From Verrucosispora sp. NA02020 (lineage in GTDB: Bacteria > Actinomycetota > Actinomycetes > Mycobacteriales > Micromonosporaceae): a stretch of 64,000 nt of DNA. Location of the stretch: NCBI RefSeq assembly GCF_013364215.1, contig NZ_CP054923.1, positions 4,402,001-4,466,000 on the forward strand, written 5' to 3'. The translations under genes were made by a program, and so were the position numbers. This document shows, piece by piece, positions 1 to 9,300 of this stretch. The first letter of the stretch is position 1. Each line of letters opens with the position of its first letter. A model generated the notes under the pieces. The model saw only the letters and a program-made list of their open reading frames with translations. It was not told where the DNA came from and did not search any database.

Positions 1-108
1 GGCGAGGACCCCGGCGAGCTCGAAGCTCGGGTCCGCCTCGCGGAAGGACTCCAGGTAGACCTGGCCGAACCGGGTGCCACAGACGACCACCCGGGTGGGT
101 CGCTTCAT
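1..108 (-). CDS. Thiazolinyl imide reductase, N-terminal fragment (runs off left edge)
   Basis: Only the first 36 codons are present. They read as a Rossmann-fold start with the segment VVVCGTRFGQVYLESF, which resembles the N-terminus of the PchG/Irp3/YbtU family. These enzymes reduce one enzyme-bound thiazoline ring to a thiazolidine with NADPH during pyochelin and yersiniabactin assembly. The ATG overlaps the stop of the upstream reductase gene (ATGA), so it is co-transcribed with the two NRPS genes. It is the last gene of the leftward operon that can be seen. The family call rests on a short stretch plus context. The catalytic part lies outside the window. Confidence 0.7.
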   Translation of the reverse strand, partial: MKRPTRVVVCGTRFGQVYLESFREADPSFELAGVLA

Positions 109-1178
109 ATCACGTCCTCCTCGTACTGCTCGACGGCGGAGACGTCCGCCACCACGGCGGCCAGCGGCACCGCCGGCACCGCCGCCAGTTCGGTGACGGT
201 GGCGATCGGGTCGAGGACCTCGTCGGTGTGCCAGACACCGGGCGGTACCGCGCCGGCCAGCACCGCTCGGGCCGTCAGCGCGGCCATGCTTCCGGTGAGT
301 TCGCTGGCGCCGGTGCTGCGGACCACGGCGGTCCGCTCCCCGCTCGGTCCGGCGAGGGTGACCACCAGGTTCTGGTACGCCGGGTGGCCGAAGAGGTCCA
401 GCTCCGCCGCCCGGCACAGCCGCTCCCCGGCCTCCCGGTGCCCGCTCTCGGCGGTCCCGGACCCGGTCCGCAGCGCGGCCAGCACCCGCTCGCCGGCGAA
501 GACCGAATACCAGTCGACCTGTCGCAGCCCCAGCACGGCGGCCACCCGGGCGGTCTCGGTGCCCAGGTAGGGCTGGGCGGTGACCGGCTCGGGGAACCAC
601 GGCAGCGTCAGCTCCGGCACCGGGCGCAACGCGTTGCGGGCCACCCGGCCGTCCCGCCAGGCCGCGGCGGGCCAGCCGAAACTCTCGTCGGCGGCGACGT
701 AGTCCACGGCGGCGGTCAGCGTGAACCGGTCCCGCCCGCCGACGTACCCGGTCAGCCGGTCGCCGTCGGGCAGGTGGGCGGCGAGCAGCCGGGGCAGCAG
801 CCCGGTCAGTCCGGGCATCATCCCGGCCGACACCACGCCGGTCCGGCCGCTGCCGCCGGCCACCGCCGTCACGGCGGCGTGCAGCGCGTCGTCACCGGCC
901 GCGTCGACGTAGTCGGCACCGGCCGCCACCGCCGCCCGGGCCACCTGGTCGACCAGTTCCACGGCCGGGCCGGCGCAGTTGAGCACCACCCGGGCACCGG
1001 CGCAGAACCGGGCCAGGTCGGCCGGGTCGCGGGCGTCCACGACCATCCGGTCGACGCCGTCGAGCTGCGGGGGTCGCCGGGCGCCGACCCGCAGCGGGCC
1101 GACGTCCCAGGACCGCAACAGCGCCACCGCCGCCCGCCCGACCGCCCCGGAGGCGCCGAGCACGGCGACAGCGGTCAC
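105..1178 (-). CDS. Saccharopine-dehydrogenase-like NAD(P)-dependent reductase
   Basis: A 357-aa protein with an N-terminal Rossmann fingerprint (VLGASGAVGRAA, residues about 6-17) and the overall pattern of saccharopine-dehydrogenase-like oxidoreductases. It starts with GTG, overlapping the TGA of the upstream NRPS (GTGA), and ends overlapping the start of a PchG-type reductase, so it sits inside the NRPS operon. A reductase unlike PchG (PchK) serves the imine-reduction role in enantio-pyochelin producers, so this protein may reduce a thiazoline or oxazoline ring of the NRPS intermediate. An alternative is reduction of a released aldehyde or imine. The fold is fairly sure; the substrate is inferred from context. 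Confidence 0.65.
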   Translation of the reverse strand: MTAVAVLGASGAVGRAAVALLRSWDVGPLRVGARRPPQLDGVDRMVVDARDPADLARFCAGARVVLNCAGPAVELVDQVARAAVAAGADYVDAAGDDALHAAVTAVAGGSGRTGVVSAGMMPGLTGLLPRLLAAHLPDGDRLTGYVGGRDRFTLTAAVDYVAADESFGWPAAAWRDGRVARNALRPVPELTLPWFPEPVTAQPYLGTETARVAAVLGLRQVDWYSVFAGERVLAALRTGSGTAESGHREAGERLCRAAELDLFGHPAYQNLVVTLAGPSGERTAVVRSTGASELTGSMAALTARAVLAGAVPPGVWHTDEVLDPIATVTELAAVPAVPLAAVVADVSAVEQYEEDVI

Positions 1179-4100
1179 CGCGCCGGCTCCGGGTCGAGGG
1201 CCGCCAGCGCGGTACCGGCCGCCGGGCCCAGCACCGTCAGGTGGTCCGCGTCCACGTCGACCGTGCGGACGTCACCCAGGCAGAGGTCGGCCCAGAACTC
1301 CAGACTCTGCGCGTCGTAGGGCACCGCGCCGGTGGGCCGCAGCACGACGAGGTCACCGGCGTAGAGCGTCGGCTCGTGCCGGGCGACGGCCGCCAGTCGC
1401 GCGGCGAAGTCCTCGCCGGGCGTCCCGGCGGCACCGGTCTCCGCCCGGTACGCCGCCGCCGGGTCGGCGCCGGCCGCCGGCCGCCACGGCGAGATCAGCA
1501 CCACCGCGTCGACCTGACCGCCGGTCTCGATCAGCGACCGCGCCACCTCCAGCGTGGACGTGGCACCGAGGCCGTACCCGACCAGCCGTACCGCCGGGTG
1601 TACGGCCGCGGTGACCAGGCGGGCCTGCGCGGCGGCGACCCGGAGCAGGTCGTCGGCCGCGCCCGGGGCCAACCCGAGCACCGGACCGGTCGCCGCCAGG
1701 TGCGGCACCAGACCCGCGTACGCGTCGACACCCTCGCCGCCGGGCACCAGCACCCAGGGCACCCCGTCGGTGCCCTCGTGCAGCGGGGACAGCCCGTCCC
1801 CGCCCGACGTGGCCGGCACCGACGGCGACGCGGTGACCGGGGTGGCCGACTCCGCCTCGACGTGCCCGGCGAGGGCGGCCACCGTGGGCTGCTCCAGCAC
1901 CTGCCGCAGCAGCTGGTCGAAGAAGAGGCCGGCGGCCTGCGGGATCTCCTCCAGGATCCGGCCGGTGATCTGGGCCGCGACCAGGGAGTCCCCGCCGAGT
2001 TCGAACAGGTTCTCGTCCCGGCCGACCCGGGGCAGCCGCAGCGCCTCGGCCCAGACCGCCGCGATCCGACGTTCCAGGTCGCTGTCCAGGGCACCGGACG
2101 ACCCGGCGGCGGTCGCCGTGCCCCGCCGGGGCAGTCGACGGCGCAGTACCGCCCGGTCGACCTTGCCGTTGGCGTTGAGCGGCAGGGCGTCGACGACCTG
2201 GACCACCGACGGCACCATGTACTGCGGCAGCCGACCGGCCAGGTGCTCGGTCAGGTCGTCGCGGGAGATCCGCACCCGGTCGGTCTTGAACCGGGCGGCC
2301 AGCACGCACATGCCCAGCTCGGCGATGAAGCCGTCCGGCTCGGGCAGGCACAGCGGCTGCGCCGCGCCCGCCGCGCCCAGCACCTCCAGCCAGGACCGCC
2401 GGTCGAGGAACACCTGCTCGGTGCCCCGACGCAGGTCGGTGAAGTCGGCGGTCGCCTCGTCCACACGGACCAGCAGTTCCAGCGAGGTCATGATCTGGTG
2501 GTGGTCGCGGGTCATCTCGCAGGCGACCAGCCAGCCCTGCGGGGCGAGCACCTCGCGCAGCCGGTCCAGCGCCCGGCCGACGTCGGCGCTGGCGTGCAGC
2601 ACGTCGCCGGCCACGACCACGTCGAACGAGTTCGGGGAGAGGCCCTGCCCGGCCAGGTCCCGGTCGATGTCGACCGCTTCCAGGCGCAGGCCGGGCCGGT
2701 CGCCGAACCGGGTCCGCAGTTCGCCCAGGAAGAACGGGGACAGGTCGGTGGCCAGGTAGTCCACCTCGTACCCGTCCAGCGCGGCGAGCACGGCGGCGGT
2801 GGTGCCGCCGGCCCCGGCGCCGACCTCCAGCACCCGCAGCGCCCCGGGCTCGATCCGCTGCTCGGCGATCCGCCGCACCAGGGCCGCCGCCGCCTCGTTG
2901 GCCCACCGGTTGAACAGCGTGCGTTCGTAGAGGCCCTGCGAGACGTCCACCCGGCCCTGCGGGAACAGCAGCGCCAGCGGGTCGTCCTCGCCGCGCAGCA
3001 GGGCGGGCAGGTGCGCGGTGCTGGCCCGGAAGTAGTCCAGCAGTTCCCGGTCCTCGGCGTCGGCGAGCTGCTCCACCTCCCGCCATCCGGCGTCGGTGTC
3101 CGCCGCCGCGCCCGCCGGCGTCAGTCCGTACCGGCCGTCGGTGTCCCGGTCGAGCAGACCGGCGTCGGTGAGCGCGCGCAGCCAGCGCCGGACCAGCCGG
3201 TGGTGGCGGGACGCGACGTGCGCGGTGTCCAGCAGGTCCGCCAGCGGGTGCCGGCTGCCGGCGGCGAACAGCCCGGCGGCGCGGAACGCGTCCACCATGG
3301 CCGGCAGCGCGACGTCGTCGAGCCGGTGGGCGTACGCGAGGTAGCGCTCCCGGTCGACACCGGTGAGCGTGCTGTCGGCGTCGACGCAGGCGTCCACGCC
3401 GAGCTGCCGCAGGGCGGCCTGGTCGTGCTCGGCCTGCGCGGCGGTGACCGGCCGTCCGGCGGGTTCGACGAACGCGGCCAGCCGCCGCTCCAGCGGGGTG
3501 TCCCCGTCGACCACCACCACCGCCCCGGCGACCGCCGGATGTCCGCCCAGCGCCGCCTCGATCTCGGCCAACTCGATCCGGTAGCCCCGGATCTTGACCT
3601 GGAGGTCCTCCCGGCCGAGGAACTCGATGGTGCCGTCGGGCAGGTACCGGCCCAGGTCACCGGTGCGGTACAGCCGCTCACCGGTCTGCGGGTGCACGAC
3701 GAAGCGCTCGGCGGTGCGCTCGCGGTCGTTGAGGTAGCCCACCGCCAGCCCCACACCGCCGATGTACAGCTCGCCGCTGACCAGGTCCGGACGGGGCCGC
3801 AGGGCCGCGTCGAGCACGTGGAAGCTCTGGTTGGTCAGCGGGCGGCCGTACGGGATGCTGCGCCACTCCGGGTCGACCTGCTCGATCGGATACCAGATCG
3901 ACCAGATGGACGCCTCGGTCGCCCCGCCGAGGCTGACGATGCGCAGTCCGGGCACCCGGGCGCGGATCTGGTCCGGCAGCGCCACCGGGATCCAGTCGCC
4001 GGAGAGCATCGCCAGTCGCAGTCCGTCCGGCACGGTGGCGGTGGCCGAGACGAGGTAGTCGTGCAGCATCTGCAACTGGGCCGGCACCGAGTTCCACACC

Positions 4101-6379
4101 GTGACGCCGTGCGTGCCGACCAGGTCGGCCCAGTGCGACGGGTCCCCGCGCCGCTGCGGGTCGGGCAGCACCACCGCGCCGCCCACCGAGAGCGGCCCGA
4201 AGACGTCGTACACCGACAGGTCGAAGCCGAGGTTGGAGAGGCCGAGCACCCGGTCGTCGGGGCCGACGCCGAAGCGGTCGTTGATGTCGAGCACCGTGTT
4301 CACCGCGCCACGGTGATTGATCATGACGCCCTTGGGGCTACCGGTGGAGCCGGAGGTGTGGATGACGTACGCCAGCTCCTCCGGGTCGCCGGAGCCCTCG
4401 ACCGGCTGCGGCTGCCCGGTGCCGAGCAGGTCCACGTCGAGCAGGCGCAGCCCCTCGGCCCAGCCGTTCCGGTCCACTCCGGACTGGGTCAGCGCGCACC
4501 GGATCCCGGCGTTCGTCAGGATGGTCCGGCGGCGTGCCGCCGGCTGCGAGGTGTCCACCGGTACGTAGACGCAGCCGGCCAGCAACGCGCCGAGCACCGC
4601 GACGACCTGCTCCCAGCCCCGGTCCATGACCACCGCGACCAGTTCCTGGCGGCGGCAGCCGGCGGCGGTCAGCGCCTCGGCCACCCCGGCGGCCCGACCG
4701 AGCAGCTCGGCGTAGTCCAGCGTGCGGTCGGCGGCGACGACGGCGGGCCGGTCCGGGGTGCTCAGCGCCTGCAACACCACCCTGTCGTGCAGCATCCCGG
4801 CGGGGACCGGGGCCTGCGTCCGGTTGGTCTCGGCGCGACGGTCCCGCGTCGCCTCGGGCGGGTCCGGGTGCCCGGTCCCGGTCCAGGCCGCGTCGTCGCC
4901 GGCCAGGCGGTGCAGCACCGCGTCGTACGCGGCGAACATGTCGTCGACCACGCCGGGCGGGAAGACCTCCTCGCGGACGTCCCAGTTGGACACCAGGCCG
5001 CCGTCACGCTCGATGTTCTGGCAGTCGATCCAGACCTGCGGCGTCTGGCTGATCCCGTAGCCCAGCTCGCCCAGCGGCGCGCCGTCGGCGGCGGCCCCGG
5101 CCGAGGTGATGCCGATGGCGCTGGTGAAGACCACCGGGAAGAGGGCCGCCTCGGCGCCCTGCCGGCGGGCGATCTCCCGCATCACCTCGATACCGCTGAA
5201 CGAGCGGTGGTCCAGGTCCTCCCAGAGCTGGGCCTGCAGGTCCCGGGCCCGCTCGTCGAAGCGGCGGGTCGGGTCGGCGTCCACGGCCAGCAGGTCCACC
5301 GAGGTGAAGTCGCCGACCAGCGCGTTGACCTGGTCGTGCACCGGCGCGCGGTTGAGCAGGGTGATGTCGAGGGTGAACCGGGACCGCCGGCTGTACGCCG
5401 CGATGGTGTCCGAGAACGCGGCCAGCACCGCACCGGACGGACTGACCCCGTGCCGGCCGGCGCGCTGCCGCAGCCCCTCCCAGACCTGCGACGAGAGCCG
5501 GGTCTCCCAGCGGCGGAACCGGCCCTCGCTGTCGGCGGGACGGGCCACCGTGGGCAGTTCCGGCGCGGCCGGCAGCTCGTCGACCCGGGCCAGCCACCAC
5601 TGCTTGTCCCGCTCGTGGCGCGGGCTGTCCCGCACCGCGCGCTCGGCGAGCTGGTAGTCCCGGAAGGTGATCTCCAGCGGCGGCAGCGGCTCGTCCGGCC
5701 GGTGATAGAGCCGGTGTAGCTCGTCGAGGACCACCTGGACGCTGATGAAGTCGGCGATCAGGAAGTCGATCGAGACGTGCAGCACGGTCCGGTGGTCGGC
5801 GCGGGTGATCCGGGCGGCGAACAGCGGCCACCGGTCGGGCGTGTGCACCAGGTGGTCCATCTCGGCGCGGACGGCGCTGACCGCCGCGTCGACCACCGCC
5901 TCGGGACGGCCGGTCAGGTCGATCACGGGCACCTCGAACGGCGGCACCTCCGCCAGCACGCGCTGCGCGCCGTCGGCCTCCACCACCGCGCGGAGCATGT
6001 CGTGCCGGGCGATCAGGGCCCGCCAGGCGGCGGTCATCCGCTCCGGGTCCAGCTCGGGATAGACCAGTTCGCCGTAGCCGTGACAGGCGACGCCGCCGTA
6101 CGCGAACGTCTCGCCCCGCCCGAGCAGGTACGCCGCCTGCACGTCGGTGACCGGGAACGGGTCGTGCCGGTGTGCCCGGTCGGGGACCAGGGTGCCGTTG
6201 CCGGCGAGGTTGTCGAGGTGCGCGACGATCTCGTCGCGTCGGGCGCGCAACGCCTCGCGACGATCCGGCGTCATCGCCCCCTGGGGTGCCCGGAAGCGCA
6301 GCTGACCGGCCTCCAACCAGACCCGTACCCCCACGCTCTCCAACTCGGCGAGCAGGTCACCGGCGGACGACTGACTCAT
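1175..6379 (-). CDS. NRPS: docking-Cy-A(MT)-PCP-TE, PchF-like terminal module
   Basis: 1734 aa. Order by residue: TubC-type docking helix region 1-55; heterocyclization domain about 70-490 with DFLIADFIS matching DxxxxDxxS; adenylation domain from about 525 with SGSTG near 678 and core motif FDLSVYD; a SAM methyltransferase (VLEVGAGAGG near 1186) inserted between the A8 and A10 motifs at about 985-1365; carrier protein with FELGGDSL near 1465; thioesterase about 1545-1730. The visible specificity residues (DLY, N, S, I, W) match the Cys code of PchE/PchF, so a Cys-derived ring is expected, and the embedded methyltransferase suggests an N-methyl-thiazolidine. The thioesterase reads GYGLG where GxSxG is expected, so the usual nucleophile is missing. 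The ATG overlaps the preceding NRPS stop, with a GAGGAGG ribosome site. Confidence 0.93.
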   Translation of the reverse strand: MSQSSAGDLLAELESVGVRVWLEAGQLRFRAPQGAMTPDRREALRARRDEIVAHLDNLAGNGTLVPDRAHRHDPFPVTDVQAAYLLGRGETFAYGGVACHGYGELVYPELDPERMTAAWRALIARHDMLRAVVEADGAQRVLAEVPPFEVPVIDLTGRPEAVVDAAVSAVRAEMDHLVHTPDRWPLFAARITRADHRTVLHVSIDFLIADFISVQVVLDELHRLYHRPDEPLPPLEITFRDYQLAERAVRDSPRHERDKQWWLARVDELPAAPELPTVARPADSEGRFRRWETRLSSQVWEGLRQRAGRHGVSPSGAVLAAFSDTIAAYSRRSRFTLDITLLNRAPVHDQVNALVGDFTSVDLLAVDADPTRRFDERARDLQAQLWEDLDHRSFSGIEVMREIARRQGAEAALFPVVFTSAIGITSAGAAADGAPLGELGYGISQTPQVWIDCQNIERDGGLVSNWDVREEVFPPGVVDDMFAAYDAVLHRLAGDDAAWTGTGHPDPPEATRDRRAETNRTQAPVPAGMLHDRVVLQALSTPDRPAVVAADRTLDYAELLGRAAGVAEALTAAGCRRQELVAVVMDRGWEQVVAVLGALLAGCVYVPVDTSQPAARRRTILTNAGIRCALTQSGVDRNGWAEGLRLLDVDLLGTGQPQPVEGSGDPEELAYVIHTSGSTGSPKGVMINHRGAVNTVLDINDRFGVGPDDRVLGLSNLGFDLSVYDVFGPLSVGGAVVLPDPQRRGDPSHWADLVGTHGVTVWNSVPAQLQMLHDYLVSATATVPDGLRLAMLSGDWIPVALPDQIRARVPGLRIVSLGGATEASIWSIWYPIEQVDPEWRSIPYGRPLTNQSFHVLDAALRPRPDLVSGELYIGGVGLAVGYLNDRERTAERFVVHPQTGERLYRTGDLGRYLPDGTIEFLGREDLQVKIRGYRIELAEIEAALGGHPAVAGAVVVVDGDTPLERRLAAFVEPAGRPVTAAQAEHDQAALRQLGVDACVDADSTLTGVDRERYLAYAHRLDDVALPAMVDAFRAAGLFAAGSRHPLADLLDTAHVASRHHRLVRRWLRALTDAGLLDRDTDGRYGLTPAGAAADTDAGWREVEQLADAEDRELLDYFRASTAHLPALLRGEDDPLALLFPQGRVDVSQGLYERTLFNRWANEAAAALVRRIAEQRIEPGALRVLEVGAGAGGTTAAVLAALDGYEVDYLATDLSPFFLGELRTRFGDRPGLRLEAVDIDRDLAGQGLSPNSFDVVVAGDVLHASADVGRALDRLREVLAPQGWLVACEMTRDHHQIMTSLELLVRVDEATADFTDLRRGTEQVFLDRRSWLEVLGAAGAAQPLCLPEPDGFIAELGMCVLAARFKTDRVRISRDDLTEHLAGRLPQYMVPSVVQVVDALPLNANGKVDRAVLRRRLPRRGTATAAGSSGALDSDLERRIAAVWAEALRLPRVGRDENLFELGGDSLVAAQITGRILEEIPQAAGLFFDQLLRQVLEQPTVAALAGHVEAESATPVTASPSVPATSGGDGLSPLHEGTDGVPWVLVPGGEGVDAYAGLVPHLAATGPVLGLAPGAADDLLRVAAAQARLVTAAVHPAVRLVGYGLGATSTLEVARSLIETGGQVDAVVLISPWRPAAGADPAAAYRAETGAAGTPGEDFAARLAAVARHEPTLYAGDLVVLRPTGAVPYDAQSLEFWADLCLGDVRTVDVDADHLTVLGPAAGTALAALDPEPAR

Positions 6380-9300
6380 ATCGTGCCCTCCTCGAAGTCA
6401 CCGGGTTCCACCGCGCCGCGGTGGGCGTCGAAGACGTCTGCCAACTGCGCCACGGTCGGCGCCAGGAACAGCTGCCGCAACGACAGCTCCACCCCGTGGC
6501 GCAGCCGCAGCGTCTCCACCAGCCGGGTGGCCAGCAGGCTGTCCCCGCCGAGGGCGAAGAAGCTCTGCTGCCGGCCGATCCGCTCGCACTCGAGCACCTC
6601 GGCCCAGATCTCGGCGATCAGCTTCTCGCTGTACCCGCGCGGGCTCTCGTCGGCCGCGTCGTCGGGTTCGGTGTCCACCTGGGCGGTCAACGCCCGACGA
6701 TCCACCTTGCCGTTGGCGGTCAGCGGCAGCCCGGGGACGCCGACCACCCGTTCCGGCACCATGTAGCTGGGCAGCCGAGTCGCCAGGAAGCCGACCAGGG
6801 CCGCCTCGTCGACCGGTTCGTCGGCGGCGACCACGGCCAGCGCCAGCCGCCGGTGCGTACCCACGCCGACGGTCAGCCCGACGGCGCGGGCCACCCCGGC
6901 GTACGCCTCCGCGGCCGCCTCGATCTCCCCCAGCTCGATCCGGTGCCCACGGATCTTGACCTGGAAGTCGACCCGGCCGAGGAACTCCAGCGTGCCGTCG
7001 GGCCAGTACCGGCCGAGGTCCCCGGTGCGGTACCACCGCTGTCCGTCCACGGTGACGAACTGTCGTGCGGTGGTCTCCGGGTCGCCCCGGTAGCCCCGGG
7101 CCACCCCGACACCGCCGATCCACAGCTCACCGGGGACCCAGTCCGGGCAGTCCCGGCCGCGTGGATCGACCACCCGGTAGCGCTGGTTGCGCAACGGCAG
7201 CCCGTACGGCACGGACCGCCAGTGCGCGGGCACCACGTCGATCTCGCAGGCGTTGGACCAGATGGCCGCCTCGGTCGCCCCGCCGAGGGCGACGAACCGG
7301 GCCTCGGGGCACCGGTCGCGCAGCCGTCCGGGCAGGTCGAGCCCGACCCAGTCGCCGGAGAGCAGGGCCAGCCGCAGCCCGTCGGGCAGGCCGTCGGTGT
7401 CGGCCGCGACCAGCAGCATGTCCAGCAGCGCGGGCACCGAGTTCCAGATCGTCACCCCGGCACTGCGGGCGACGGCGACCCACCGGCGGGCCTCCCGCCG
7501 GTCCTCGTCGGCGACGCAGACCACCGCACCGCCGGCGCCGAGCAGCCCGAAGACGTCGTACACGGACAGGTCGAAGTCGAGCGCCGAGATGGCCAGCACC
7601 CGGTCGTCGGGGCCGACGCCGTAGCGGGTGTTGATGTCGTCGACGGTGTTCAGCGCCGCCCGGTGGGTGATCTCCACGCCCTTCGGCTCACCGGTGGAGC
7701 CGGAGGTGAAGATGATGTAGGCGAGTTGCTCCGGGTCCACCTCGACCGGTGCGGGCAACGGGGTGGCGGGCGTGTCCGGCGCCACCACCGGGTGACCGGT
7801 GTCCAGGTCGGGTGGGGCGACGACGGCGCGTACCCCGGCCCGGGAGTAGATCCGGTCGCGGCGCTCGGCCGGCTGGTCGACGCCGACCGGGACGTAGTGT
7901 CCGCCCGCCGCGAGCACGCCGAGGACCGCGGCGACCTGGTCGACGCCGCGCGGCAGGGTCACCGCGACGGCGTCACCGGGCTGGACGCCGTGCGCGCGCA
8001 ACGCCCCGCCGAGACGCAGCGCCCGCACGGCGAGTTCGCGGTAGTCGACCGTGAGTCCGTCGGCGGTGACCACGGCGGTCGCGTCGGGCGTGGCGGCGGC
8101 GTGCCGGAAGAAGCCGGTGTGCAGCAGGCCGGTCGGCAGCGGGCCGGCGGTGTCGTTGACCGTGTCCCGGACCCGCCGCTGCGCCGCCGGCAGCGGGGCC
8201 GGGGGCACGGCCTCCCAGTCCGCCGTGGTCAGCCGCAGCAGCAGCTCCCGGTACGCGTCGAACATGGCGTCGAGCAGGCCGGGCGGGAACAGGTCGTCGA
8301 CCGAGTCCCAGTTGTAGACCAGTCCGCCGTCGCGCTCCATCACCTGGTTGTCGAGCCAGACCTGCGGGGTCTGCGAGATGCCCCAGACCAGCTCGCCGAA
8401 GGGGAAGGACATCTCGCTCATGCCACCGGCGACACCGAGGGCGCTGGTGAACACGACCGGCATGCTGACCGCGCCGCCCTGCTGACGGCGGGCGAGTTCG
8501 CGCAGCACCCACAGCGCGGAGACCGAGTCGTGGGCCATCCCCTCCCAGACCTGCTCCTGGGTGCGCCGGACCACGTCCAGCCAGGTGTCCCCCGCCCCCG
8601 CCCGATGCGCCAGCAGCAGCAGGGAGGTGAAGTCGCCGAGGATGTTGTTGATGTCGGGGTGCACGTCACGACGGTTGAACAGGGTGAGGTTGAGGGTCAG
8701 CTCCCCGCGACCGCACCAGGCCGACAGCACCTCGGCGAAGGCGGCGGCGAGCACGCTGGCCGGGGTCACCTCGTGCCGCCGGGCCTGCTCGGTCAGCCGG
8801 GCCCACTGCGTCGGGTCGAGCCGGTCCTCCCGGCGGACGAAGCGCGGGGCGACCACGGTGTCCGGGTCCACGGCGAGCGGCAGCGGCGGCGCGGGCGGGA
8901 GGCTGTCCAGCCGCTCCCGCCAGTACCGCTGGTCGTCCTCGACGGTCGACGAGTCGGCCAGCACGTAGTCACGGAAGGTCACGCCGACCGGCCGCAGCGA
9001 GGCCGCCGGGTCGGTGTAGAGCGTGGTCAGCTCGTCGAAGAAGATCACGATGCTGAGCGCGTCGAGCACGATGTAGTCGAAGCTGAACCCGATCCGGACC
9101 CGGCCGTCGGCGTACCGGACGGCGGCGATCTCCAGCAGCGGCCACCGGCTCGGGTCGGGGACCCGGTGGGCCATCCGCTCCCGCAGTTCGCGCAGTTCGG
9201 CGTCACCGCCGTCGCGGACGGTGATCCGGAACCGGTCCACCTCGGCCAGAACCCGCTGGTCGCCGTCGTCGTCGAAGATCGCGCGGAGCATGTCGTGCCG

